A stretch of DNA of 64,000 nucleotides from Strongylocentrotus purpuratus (taxonomy: Eukaryota; Echinodermata; Echinoidea; Camarodonta; Strongylocentrotidae), in assembly GCF_000002235.5 (NCBI RefSeq), contig NW_022145525.1, forward strand, positions 186,001 to 250,000. The letters run 5' to 3'. Within the stretch, counting starts at the first letter, position 1. Each line of letters starts with the position of its first letter. Made by a program: the position numbers and the translations under genes. Positions 1-11,200 of the stretch are shown here, piece by piece. The notes beneath the pieces were generated by a model, which saw only the letters and a list, made by a program, of their open reading frames with translations, had not been told where the DNA came from and did not search any database.

Positions 1-650
1 TTCCACGTTCCATGTTAAAATATGTAGACTTGCAAAAGAATTTTTAAAGCTAGGCTTTACTACTTTAGCTAGAAGGGATTAGACCATCGAGGTCACTGTG
101 ACAGGTGGCTATCTCATTAACTTGGCTCTCATTTAACATAAGAAAAAGAGGATCATGGGGGACCAACAGGCACCGATTGGGATGTTTTCTATATAGAGGG
201 AGCAAGTAGCTACAAGTAGGACAGTGTGCCTTTAAATATAACCTTATAGACGAGTGCTGTTATCGACAAGCCATTTGTCAACAATCTTTTCGACACAAGC
301 CCAGTTTGGTAAGAAGATGACATGTCAACTGATATATGCAACAGTTCTGAATTCAAAATCCAATAGAACAAAATTAACATCTGTGGAAATCAATCCAAAA
401 GGAATATTTTGTTTTTTTACATTTGTGTTAAACATTCCTTTAAATAAAATAATGTTATCTAAAAAAATCTATAGTACATATTATAGAGTAAAACAAATTG
501 CCTTGAATGTGAACCACTGTATTTGGCTCATAATTAATATTTTAAATAACCTTTGTTAGTGCACAGCAAAAAAAATTAAATCAAATTGTTCCTAAAAATT
601 ATTCTAGTTTTGAAAACTGCACATACATAAAGGAACCTCAATATAAAAAA
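1..650. other. No recognised gene
   Basis: AT-rich sequence downstream of the visible THAP exons. It may be an intron or 3' region of that gene. The longest reading frame (254-559, plus) has no recognisable motif and looks accidental. Confidence 0.5.
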
Positions 651-3359
651 TCATGAAGTTTTTAAACATATCAACATGATGCAAAATGCAGCAATCTCAC
701 GTTTTACTCGTGTTGAAGGTGAAAACTGAGTCCCAACAGACCGGGTGGATTGCTGTGGGGTTGGGGGTTCCAGGGTGACATGTTCTGGGCTGGCTTGTTC
801 TTGTGTATCCATCTCCTGAAGAGTAATGTTTGAGATGACAAAGGCAAACTGGATAATAATGTTACAGAGCAAACAACATAAAGGCTATTATTGCTATGGA
901 TTCAAGTACATTTCAATTAATATTTCTCTTTTCACTAGTGTACTGAGTGTAAACTTTTTTCACAAGGAATGCAAAAATAACTTAAATTCAAAACATTCAA
1001 TACATGTACAATGTAACGTGTAATGTAATGTACAATGTGACATGTATTACACAATCCGTTGGCACAGTAATTTGTAATAGTACCTCTTCGGAGTCGCCCA
1101 ATGCCTGCTCATGGGGATTCTCGTCTGTCCAATAACTGCAGCCTGGGGTCTCATCTGATTGCGCTGAACCAGCAGCATGTGGAACACTCTCGTCCTTGGA
1201 ATCTGATAATAGTTCATCCAGCATCTAAGAGGGAAAAAAAGTACACATATTGATTTATCATTCATTTTTTTTTTAATGCTAAAAAATACATGAACCAAAA
1301 GTGAGAACGATGGAGTGTGACTAAGCACTGAACATTCAAAAATGTATTTATAAGACTACGTAAACATGATTAAAAGTTGCTCATGTGTCTTGACAAAACA
1401 AAACGTAATTTCAATTGGTCATCACAGTGAGAGTAATTGTGAAATTGATTACCGGTATTTCAGCATTGTACAGCATACTGCATAATTGTCTTAAAATACA
1501 GCAGTATCATGAAATAGCTCTTGCAATCATGTATCATGTATACAGTTTATACCAAAAATGCAATAAATATCAGAGGGGTAATTTTTTTTGAGGAAATGCA
1601 TCCACAAACCAAAGACAAAAAATAATCAGATCTACGATTAAATTCCAGATTTTTTGGGGGGTAACACGTATGTGTCACAACATTCATAGTACATCATCAA
1701 ATGGTTTTATCATCAGTGACCCTGAACCCTGATGCACAGTGTAGTATTACAGACAGTGTGCCATTACTAACATAACAGCTTCCTACAACCAACTGATAAC
1801 TATGCAATCACGCATTGTCAGACTCAAGTACCAGTTCATCAAAGCAGATATTATGCTGCTAAGAATTATGATGTAGAAATTAGAATCAACGGACATTTAA
1901 ACTTGTTCAAGGTAATGGAAATCAATTTCATAAAATAACTATATTGAAGCTATGTAATTGATCATCCAACATTAGTAATATAAAAGTTTTGGGAAATTTT
2001 GAAAATTGGCTATGGTGATTATTTACCATTTTGATATATTTGGATGCCCATGTGGATGTATTATAAGCACTGGAAAATTGAGCCCCTTAAAACACTTCTG
2101 CTTTCAAGAAAACTTAAATATCAAAATTTCCCGGTGCTCCCAGTATATTTTCATAAATTAAAATTAGCGCCTACGGCCATACAATGGTAGCTGCGACCAT
2201 GATAATCTCAGAATATGTAGTTGTGATACATAATTTCCAAACGAAAATAGCCAATCGGTCAATTTTAGTCAAGAAACATTGGTTTATAGCTAAATTGATA
2301 TCTTGATCTTGAAAAGGATCTATACAACATTTATTATTTACAATTTCATAACTTTAGACTCTATTCCAATCTCGACAACGATCACTGAATATGTAGGCCT
2401 ATATGCTTCCAATTTGTTCATTTGAACCAAATTCATGACCCAATACCAAAACTTTGTATTAGTGATTACCTCTAAAACTGCGAAAGGCAATTCATGTTGT
2501 TGTTGAATTTTGCACATATCATTAGAGTCTACCTCCCATAGACTACTCCATTTAGAATAAGACTAAAAGATCTTACAAATACAACCCAATTCTTCATCGC
2601 TCACACGTACACTCTCAGGTAAGCATGCTCAGCTCAGCTCAGCAGACACCTCACTGTAGAGTCTAGACTATATTTTTATTTATCGTAGCAATAAATAAAT
2701 AGCAATAAATAAATAAACAGAAACTCAGGCTTGTCAAATAATCGGGAAATATCATCATCTACCCGAGACAAATCGGAACAAATTGTCTCCGGGCGGGTGG
2801 CCTGCCTTCGTAGTCGTACGATGCTATGGACTGAGCTCTGCATCCTCAGCTCTGCTCGCGCCGCGACTCCAGGGAGCTCCGCCGGCGACGGAGCTCCCTG
2901 GAGTTGCACGCACGGCAGCAGCTTCAGTTCAGGCGGTGGTAATGTCAAAATCGTTCGCAAATTTAAACATAACTTAACAATAATTTAACCAAATTTAACC
3001 ATAAATTATTATTGACAATAACTTACCCTAGCCTTCTCTCGCTTGGCAAAAGCCGGTCTTTCACTCTTAGCTGGCTCTGCGGCTGCAGATGTCCCAAGTT
3101 TGATATTGGGAATGGCATCTTGCTTGAGGGACGGCCTCTTCTTCATCCCAAACGCCGCATGCAGCCCGGGGACAAAGTCCTCCGCACAGAAGTGCTCGGA
3201 ACACACCACACTGCGGTCACTCGGACACCAATGGGCGCGAGTTAGTTTGACTTTTGCTGTCCATTTTCTTTTAATATTTGGATCTTTTGGAAACAAGTGC
3301 AGACTCACACCTTCCCTTGTTGTGTTGCTACAACCTGCAACGACGCAGCGTTGCGGCAT
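651..3359 (-). CDS. THAP-domain protein, 5' exons (3' end uncertain)
   Basis: Exons on the minus strand: 3359-3027 (111 codons), 1224-1084 (47 codons) and 815-651 (to a TGA). All join in phase 0; splice sites are AGG|GTAAGT, cttag|ATG, GAG|GTACTA and ttcag|GAG. Residues 1-88 form a THAP zinc-binding domain: MPQRC start, C5 and C10, W33, then C53-x2-H56, closed by an AVPTIF-like box (DAIPNI, residues 81-86). THAP domains bind DNA in transcription factors and in P-element-like transposases. Exons 2 and 3 are acidic, low-complexity linker; exon 3 has the SVGTQ string often seen in THAP proteins. I chose the ATG at 3359 because THAP domains begin right at M-P-x-x-C; an in-frame ATG at 3434 would add 25 unlikely residues. 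Exon 3 could instead splice at a GTAAAA donor (exon 815-708) and continue beyond the window, so the C-terminus is unknown. The exon 1 domain call is firm; the later exons are likely. Confidence 0.75.
1974..2479. repeat. Degenerate copy of the TTAA element also at 12419-12878
   Basis: From about 2037 this matches the element at 12419-12878 over roughly 430 bp in the same orientation (shared ATTTGGATGCCC, GGTAGCTGCGACCATGA, CGATCACTGAATAT, ACCAAAACTTTGTATTA). A left end AGTAATATAAAAGTTTT is seen at about 1974, with some 50 extra bases after it. No intact target duplication is visible. It lies in the first intron of the THAP gene. Confidence 0.7.
2866..2904. repeat. GC-rich 16-bp perfect inverted repeat
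   Basis: The arm ACTCCAGGGAGCTCCG (2866-2881) is repeated in reverse complement at 2889-2904 with a 7-base spacer. It sits in a CpG-rich patch (about 2780-2940) that contrasts with AT-rich surroundings, inside the THAP gene's first intron. Function unknown; it could be a promoter-like patch or part of an old insertion. Confidence 0.7.
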
Positions 3360-3454
3360 ACTTCGATTTAGATGTAAATCCTCGAGGCAGTAAATGAGTT
3401 TGCACGTACGATGAATACAAGATTTTCTCAACAATTATCGAGGACTTCTGTTTC

Positions 3455-3462
3455 TGACGTCA
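3455..3462. promoter_or_regulatory. Palindromic CRE (TGACGTCA) in the THAP 5' flank
   Basis: A full consensus cAMP-response element lies 96 bp upstream of the THAP start codon, followed by a second ACGTCA half site at 3464-3469. CREB/ATF factors bind this motif in many animal promoters. That it acts here is inference from position. Confidence 0.55.
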
Positions 3463-3505
3463 TACGTCAATCAATCTCGAAGAACGATAATTCGGGGTTT
3501 TAAAA

Positions 3506-3515
3506 GGGGCGGGGC
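3506..3515. promoter_or_regulatory. GC box
   Basis: GGGGCGGGGC is an Sp1/KLF-type site about 150 bp upstream of the THAP start codon. It is an isolated GC-rich motif in AT-rich DNA. It could also serve a plus-strand transcript reaching DMAP1, but no 5' exon was found to support that. Confidence 0.45.
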
Positions 3516-3858
3516 TTAGCGGAGTGATTTAGGCATGAATACATGGGGAAAATATTTTTTTTTTAATATTTAGATACGTATAAAGTTCAAACAGATAACA
3601 TTTTTCACTTTATATGAGTTACATGTACAAAATACCAAGAATTAGAAATTCATAATAGGGAACCTTTAAGTGACGACAAAATAAATGAAGATATTTAATA
3701 TTTTGTTCCTTCTAATATTGAGCAGTATTTTTTTAAATAGATCAACAATTCTTTTTATGTCAGATGGCTCACTTACCTGTACTATGAATGTGATATTCAA
3801 TGTAATGAGTATTTTGTCTTGGTTACAGCAGGGACATGTTTCAGATATGTTAGTTTTT

Positions 3859-4440
3859 TAGCTCATCCGGCCTGAAGGGCCTGATGAGCTTATGCCATGC
3901 TGTGGCGTCCGTCGTCCGTCCGTCCGTCCTTCCGTCCGTCCTTCCGTCCGTCCATCCGTCCACAGTTTTCAAAATGCTTCTTCTTCGTTATTTTTCAACC
4001 GATTTTGATTCTGATTGTTTCATATGATAGGGCCAAGAGGGGGATTTAAAACACAGAATAGTGAAATTCATTATCTATGCTAATTGATGCAAATTTATTC
4101 GAAATCGCAAAAAATGCTTCTTCTCCTTCATTTCTCGACCGATTTTGATTTGGTTTGCTTTATCTGATAGAGCTTACTTTGGTACACTATACTTGTACAC
4201 AGAATTTTGAAATTTTGCTCCATTGATTAATTATGGTAATTTATGCAAATTTATTCCAAAAATAATTTAAAAATCACAAAAAATGCTTCTTCTCCTTCAT
4301 ATTTCGACCGATTTTGATTTGGTTTGCTTTATATCGTAGAGCTAACTATGGTACACTAAACTTCTACACACAATTTTGAAATTGTTCTCCATTAATTAAT
4401 TATGGTAATTTATGCAAATTTATTCCAAAAATAACAAAAA
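3859..4440. repeat. Dispersed repeat with AGCTCATC hairpin and (CCGT)n block
   Basis: It begins with an inverted repeat (AGCTCATCCGGCC ... GGGCCTGATGAGCT), then a CGTC/CCGT-rich tract at about 3905-3962, then three related internal repeats that each contain AAAATGCTTCTTCT followed by GACCGATTTTGAT. Similar AGCTCATC-plus-CCGT elements are, as I recall, common in marine invertebrate genomes. No coding potential is seen. The remaining sequence to 5238 holds one SINE-like copy and nothing else recognised. Confidence 0.6.
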
Positions 4441-4879
4441 ATCCATTTCCTTTAGTTTCTATTTACATTTCTTTTAGTTTCTATTTAATCTTGTACAGCT
4501 AAATGAAATTATGTCCCTTCCAGGGCATCACATTTTTATTTTTTGACCAGTTCAAAAGTGTACCACTTAAAATTTACGATATTTGTTGTTGTGAGATGCG
4601 GATGAGCGCTACGTCATTGACGTTCTGGTTTCTTATTGCATTTCTTTTTGGTAACATGTTAGGAGGCTTACATGTATATCTAATTAGTAAATAAATACAT
4701 GTTCATGAAGTTGTATAAAGTCAGACATCTTGTTTATGTACTAAGCACCATTCACCCTCGATACATGTATGTAGGCCTTTTAGTTTTAGTAGTAATTGTT
4801 TTTTAGTGTAGTTATTATGGGCTGTGAATTGTAGCTAAGTTTAAAATGTTGCAAAGTACATTTACACCTGTACATGTAC

Positions 4880-5025
4880 TTGACCTGGCAGGAAATTAAT
4901 TCTTTGAAATGCTAGAGCCCCGTTTTGGCAGCACAGCTTAAGCCGGGGTAATAATCTCCAAGTTTAGAAGGGCTTTAGTGATTCTAATAGGAGCTATATA
5001 AAAACTGAGTATTATTATTATTATC
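4880..5025 (+). repeat. SINE-like repeat with (ATT)n tail, copy 1
   Basis: It shares TTGAAATGCTAGAGC, a GGGGTAATAATC segment and an agctatata...ATTATTATT end with copies at 10741-10894 and (reverse) 14936-15190. The shared body and simple-repeat tail suggest a short retroposon. Confidence 0.55.
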
Positions 5026-5238
5026 ATTACAATTCCTTGTTATTACATGTAGTTCTGGGCACAAATTCAGTACATTTCCATATTTGATTAAAGTGGTGAA
5101 AGTTGGATTCACATACTAACCTAGTATGTTAATGCAATGAAAACTTAAACTTTTTAATATGATGAAAATGTTACCTGAGCAAGTCCCAGTTGTCAAAAGA
5201 TTTTATCAAGGGTTTTTATTCACCATTTTTTATTTTAG

Positions 5239-8206
5239 AGACCCACCACCACTGATACCATCAGATAGTAACCATGGTTACAAGTCGATGAAGGTCAAGC
5301 TTGGAAGGTGGCAGGTCAGACCCTGGAAGTTCATGCCTTTCACCAACCCGGGAAGGAAAGATGGAGCCGTCTTTCAGCATTGGAGAAGGGTGGCTGATGA
5401 AGGAAAGGACTATCCATTTGCAAGATTTGACAAGGTGTGTGTTGTGTTATCCAGGGACCGGTAAATGTAGACGGGTCCCTGGTTTTCCAAGCTCGTAGAC
5501 ATTCTAAATAGGTGTTTTAGGGGGTATCTGCATCAAAGTTTTCCTCTTATTCTTAAGGCAGTGTCTGTCAGGTATTTTCAGGATGTTTTTAACTGTTTAT
5601 GTATTAAAAAACAATGAAGTTTAAAGTAGTTTCCTTGTCAATAGTTCCACATGTTCATTTTATGTTCAGATTTTGTGGAAAAGAAATCATATTGAAATAA
5701 ATTCAGTGTAAAATGAAATATTAAACAAACTAAAAGGAATGACACACAAGGTATGTTTCTTTATATTATATATTGAAATTTCTGTTGGGGAAGACAATTT
5801 CAAACAAATAGTTAGATGTAGATGATGATCTCTATTTTTGTTTTGCTCCACTATAATATTGCACTTTAATATCACAGGAGGTATGCATTCCATCGTTGTA
5901 AACTGAATAGGTACCCTTCTTTGCATCGAGTCACTTACAGATAATGTATGTATGACAATTTAAATTGTATTTAATGACCAGTACTCGCTCACTCACTGTG
6001 CATACAAAAACGTGAGCAAAAAATGAAAGAAAGAAAGTAAAATGGCTACCACATAATCTTATTACCTTGTGAAGCTTGAAAAAATGCTGACATTTGTGAG
6101 GCACATTTGAACTCTTGCCTGGGTCTTGAATGTTTGTTTGCTAAATCGACATATATTATGAGCAGTGAATATTCTTCCACAGTGTTATAAATATAATTGT
6201 CTAAAAATTTGTTTTCATTTTTCCTTTGAATTCCAGTCAGTTCAGATGCCAATGTATACAGACCAGGAATATCAACTTCATTTACACAGTGAGAAATGGA
6301 CACGGCTAGCTACTGATCACATGTTTGACCTTTGCACCCGCTTTGACCTTCGCTGGGTCATTGTTAATGACAGATTTGATCAGATAACTTATGGGGTAAG
6401 ATCTCATCCAATATATATATTCATGAAGTAAAGAACTATAAAGAATTCGTTGGCCATTCGTTTGGGATCACTTTTGAGGAACTGGAGTTTCCATACACTG
6501 CTTTTATATATTTAGGAGGTTTGGCATTAAATGAACGTGAACAAAATATAATCACAGTAAAATACTACAAAAGAGAATGAATGAAAGTATTGACAAGTTC
6601 AGAATAAATAATTTGTGTGAAAAGGATGTTCAATAATAATCGAAGGATAAACAAAAATGTGTAATAAAAGGATTTTATGGGATGGGTGGCTGATTGTAAA
6701 AGAAACTTTTACAATGAAGGGTGCAACAGAAAAGGTTTGAAATATTAAAGAAGTTCAAGTGATTGGAAAGTGGAGAATTTTCTAAGAGGAGACAAGTATG
6801 AAGTGATGTGTAGTTAATAAAATTAAATTGTAATAGAAATCCAAGAAAGCCTAAAATTCAAATGTGTATCTATACCTCAAGTAACCATTTATAATGTGGT
6901 TGATCAGACAGTACAGTAGTTGACCATTGCAGCTAAAAGGATTGGAATAGAACATTCTTGTAGCAACCTTTCCATAGGAGCCCATAATTAGATTGTTATT
7001 AGCCTTCTTTTCAAGTACATTTATTTAAAATTCATCTCATGTTATTCATACACAGTCAAACCTGCTTTAGTGACCACCTGTCTACAGAGACCACATTTTT
7101 TGTTTCTCTTGAAAATGGTTTCTCATTGAAACATGTACGAAAGGAACCTGTACATGAAGATGAATAAACTTTATTTTATTTTTATGTTAACAGAAGAGAT
7201 CTATGGAGGACATGAAGGAAAGGTACTACAGTATAATAAACAAACTAGCCAAGGTTCGGAGTGACCCCACCCTCAGTAACAGGGCTCCACAGGCATTCGA
7301 TGCAGAGCATGAAAGGAGAAGGAAGGAACAGCTGATCAGGCTGTATAACAGAACTAATGAACAGGTGAGATAACAGCTTGTAAGATATCATTTAGATTAG
7401 TTGGTTAGTGAGAGCAAGCATTCGATGCAGAGCATGAAAGGAGAAGGAAGGAACAGCTGATCAGGCTGTATAACAGAACTAATGAACAGGTGAGATAACA
7501 GCTTGTAAGATATCATTTAGATTAGTTGGTTAGTGAGAGCAGGGCATTCGATGCAGAGCATGAAAGTAGAAGGAAAGAACAGTTGATCAGGCTGTATAAC
7601 AGAACTAATGAACAGGTGAGATAACAGCTTGTAAGATATCATTTAGATTAGTTGGTTAGTGAGAGCAGGGCATTCGATGCAGAGCATGAAAGGAGAAGGA
7701 AAGAACAGTTGATCAGGCTGTATAACAGAACTAATGAACAGGTGAAATAACAGCTCAGGTCTTTCGTCTTCTTTGTGCATGGCTGATCTTCAACGAAATG
7801 GAGTTAAGTCTTTTGACAACTCTGTACGTTGCTACGGCAGGCAGCCATTAAAAACGAACTCGTTTGATCAAATTATAGAAATGCAAGCCTTACTTTAAAC
7901 AAACAGAACTTTGTTATTCCGGGCTCATTTTTCCTGATTGAGGTGTCATATGAAAGGGCAGAAATTGAACTTTCTAGAAATGTGATTTTCTTTTTAAAAT
8001 TCAGATACTGCCCGCCAAATGACTTTTTGGTTTCCTCTCTTCAAATTGCTTTTAATCACTCATGCGTGAGATATGAATCGTATGAGTTGCATCAAATGAA
8101 AGAGGAGGATCTTAGCTTTCCAAATATGTGTCATTTATTAATTATAATTGTAATTAAGTTATGATAAAACATCGATAATTCTCGGTTTCGTTTTTTCTGG
8201 GACGCA

Positions 8207-8254
<48 letters not shown>

Positions 8255-11200
8255 TAAACCATTGGAAAGAAAAAGAAAAAGAAGACCTTATTTATATCTA
8301 CTAAAAGTATAGGATGGAAAAAGGTGCATCCGTAAAAGCTATAGGGGCTTGATGAATTGGCGCAACCTGAGCGCGTCACAATATAATTTACAATAAAAAG
8401 CTCAGTCAGCTTGAGAAGAGTAAAGGGATAATCATTTAGACTCATTTGTTAGTGAGAGACAGAGATATAGCCACGTCTGTTCAATCCATGATCATCTGTA
8501 TTAAATTAAAAATTTAATTTCACACAGTATGGACAGCACATTGTCATTTAAAATGACTGGGGTGAGATATATTGGTATACATGATAACAAACGAAATGTG
8601 AGATGTCACACGGTATGGACAGCACATTGTCATTTCAATGACTATGGTGAGATTGGTTTGCTAACAAACCTCATGTGAGATGTCACACAGTATGGACAGC
8701 ACATTGTCATTTCAATGACTACGATGAGATATAACTTGGTTTTCTAACAAACCTAATGTGAGATGTCACAACAAATTTAAAAAACTTTGAATTGACTGAA
8801 GATGTATGATGGATGCTGTTGCTACTTTCAGGTTGAAGAGGAGGAGACGCTCATCACTGAAATGAAGAAGATTGAGCTGAGGAAAAAGGAGCGGGAGAAG
8901 AAGGCGCAGGACCTTCAGAAGCTCATAACAGCTGCAGATAACAACGCAGACTTACGCAGAACAGAAAGAAAGATCAACAAGAAAAAACTTTCACTTCCAC
9001 TTAGCAAGAAAAGAGAACTAGAAGGATCTACCAAGGTGAGTTGAAATTTGTCTATTTCTTAAATAACTACAAAAAAAATTAAAGTAAAAAAAAAAAGAGA
9101 GAGGTCTACTAGCTTAGACAGTTCTGGGGAATGAGGCTAACAGTGAATTCGAGTTTACATCAATTTGTTTCTGTGTATGTAGTAGTCTGTGTTAATAGTG
9201 CTTTCAAATATGTATGGCAAATTAAAAAAAAAGGTCACATGGTGTAGTTCTCAGTTCAAATTTTGCAAAGATGTCTTTGGATAGCATGTTCAATTTTTTT
9301 TTTTTTTTTTTAATTATTATTATTTTAGATTTCATGAAAGAGTATACTTCTTCTGTTTACTTTCAACATTTTGAGGCATCATACAGTGTGGAAGTAATAA
9401 TTTTTTTTTCTGATCTAGAGTTTGTTGTAATAGATTTTATCTCTTTGCAACCCTGGCTACTTATTTCATTTGATTAACCATAACTTTATGATTGAGTAAG
9501 CTAATGCATTCATACCTAGGCAGAATATTTTGTTGAGTTCTAATCTTCCCCTTTGGTTATTGTGCACAAATCCTGTACCTTATAAGTCAGAGTGCTTCAG
9601 TAGACTCTAAGTTATAAACACCTTTTTATCAACATTAACATTCTTTGGGACTGGACATTCTTCTCTTATATTTCATGAGGTTAATTCAGATGAGTTATAC
9701 CTAACTGTAGAGCAAAAAATCTCCTATTTCTTGATGCATCATGCCATCTTCAAAGATAAGAAGATGAATTCATTATTTACCTCCCACTTTGATTATCACT
9801 TCTAGATTTTGGAAACCGGAGGTATCAAGTTTCCAGACTTCAAGCAATCAGGTGTTTATCTTAGGAGCCAAAAGGTAAGATATCCTGTTATAGGGAGTCC
9901 TCATCAGAAGTATGTTGACCCAATACTACTGATAAATATGGGGGGTATTTCACAAAGATCCTAAGTTAGACTTAAAAACTATGGAGAGCCACGTGTAACC
10001 TTAAAATAAAATATATTCAAAATCAGAAATTCAAGTATTTTAGACTTTTTATAAAATCCATATCAAGAACGTGAAACCTCCTTGATAATAGAAAATATGA
10101 ATGATTTGAATCAACATTTTATGCCTATTAAAATAACTTTTACAAAATATTTTCAAAGATGCTAACGGCTTTCCATAATTGTTAAGGTCAACTTAGAGAT
10201 AAGTTCAACTTAGACTCTCTGTGAAATACCCCAATGTTCGGGTATATGTTAAGGTATTAAATGTACAAGCTTTGTTGATGCCTGGAGTATATCCCTTTCA
10301 GGACAGGAATTCGAAAAATTTGCTTTTTAAGTTTAATTTGAATGGGTTTCTAAATCGAATATTATGATTGTCTCAAAACGAATATATCAGTGGAATGTGA
10401 ATCAACTGGGTGTGGTTGAAATCCCACCAAAACATTGTGCACACTAGTATCTTAAAGTGTTTGTTATTGTGTACCAAACAGAAATATGGATACTTGATAG
10501 GAAGCCAAATATTGTGATCAAATATGCCATATGACACCCAGTGATCTTCCACATTATTCTTAGGGAGTGGAGATGGTGCATACATTGTGTTCTAGTAGGA
10601 TTCTAATAACCAGGGCAATAGTATCTGTCAAGGGGCATTGATGACATTTTAGGTCTACATGTACATGTATATGCTATAGATTTATGTTACTTGCTGTGTG
10701 TGTGTGTCATTTAGGAATCTTATTTTTGTTATGATTCAGTCGTGAAGTAAATGGGTACCTGATAGGAATTTATTCCTTGAAATGCTAGAGCGCCGTGCTA
10801 AAGCCAGGGTAATAATCAGGAGCGCCAAGAGGGTCAAATCTGACCGACATGAGCGCTATACAAGAACCCATTATTATTATTATTATTATTATTATTGGAG
10901 GTGTACATTCTTCACCATGATTTTCACAATTGAAAAGGTACAAGATTGTTTTAGAATGTTAAATATGTGCTTACAATGTGAGGGCTGCAAATGCTAGATA
11001 ATGTAAATATGTTGTGACTTTCAGTTTTCAAAGATGAAATGGAGATGGAACCTGACATTAAGATTTGATTGATTGATATTTGATTATTAGATGAAGCTTC
11101 CATCAGCTGTTGGTCTGAAGAAAACCAAAGCTATTGAGCATCTGTTAGATGAGCTTGGTATTCCAGTACAACCCATGCCTACTGAAGAGGTCTCTCTTCT

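Noticed and set aside
2676..2988. Overlapping frames on both strands in the CpG-rich patch
   Set aside because: Driven by GC content and a 16-bp inverted repeat. Neither matches THAP or DMAP1 sequence.
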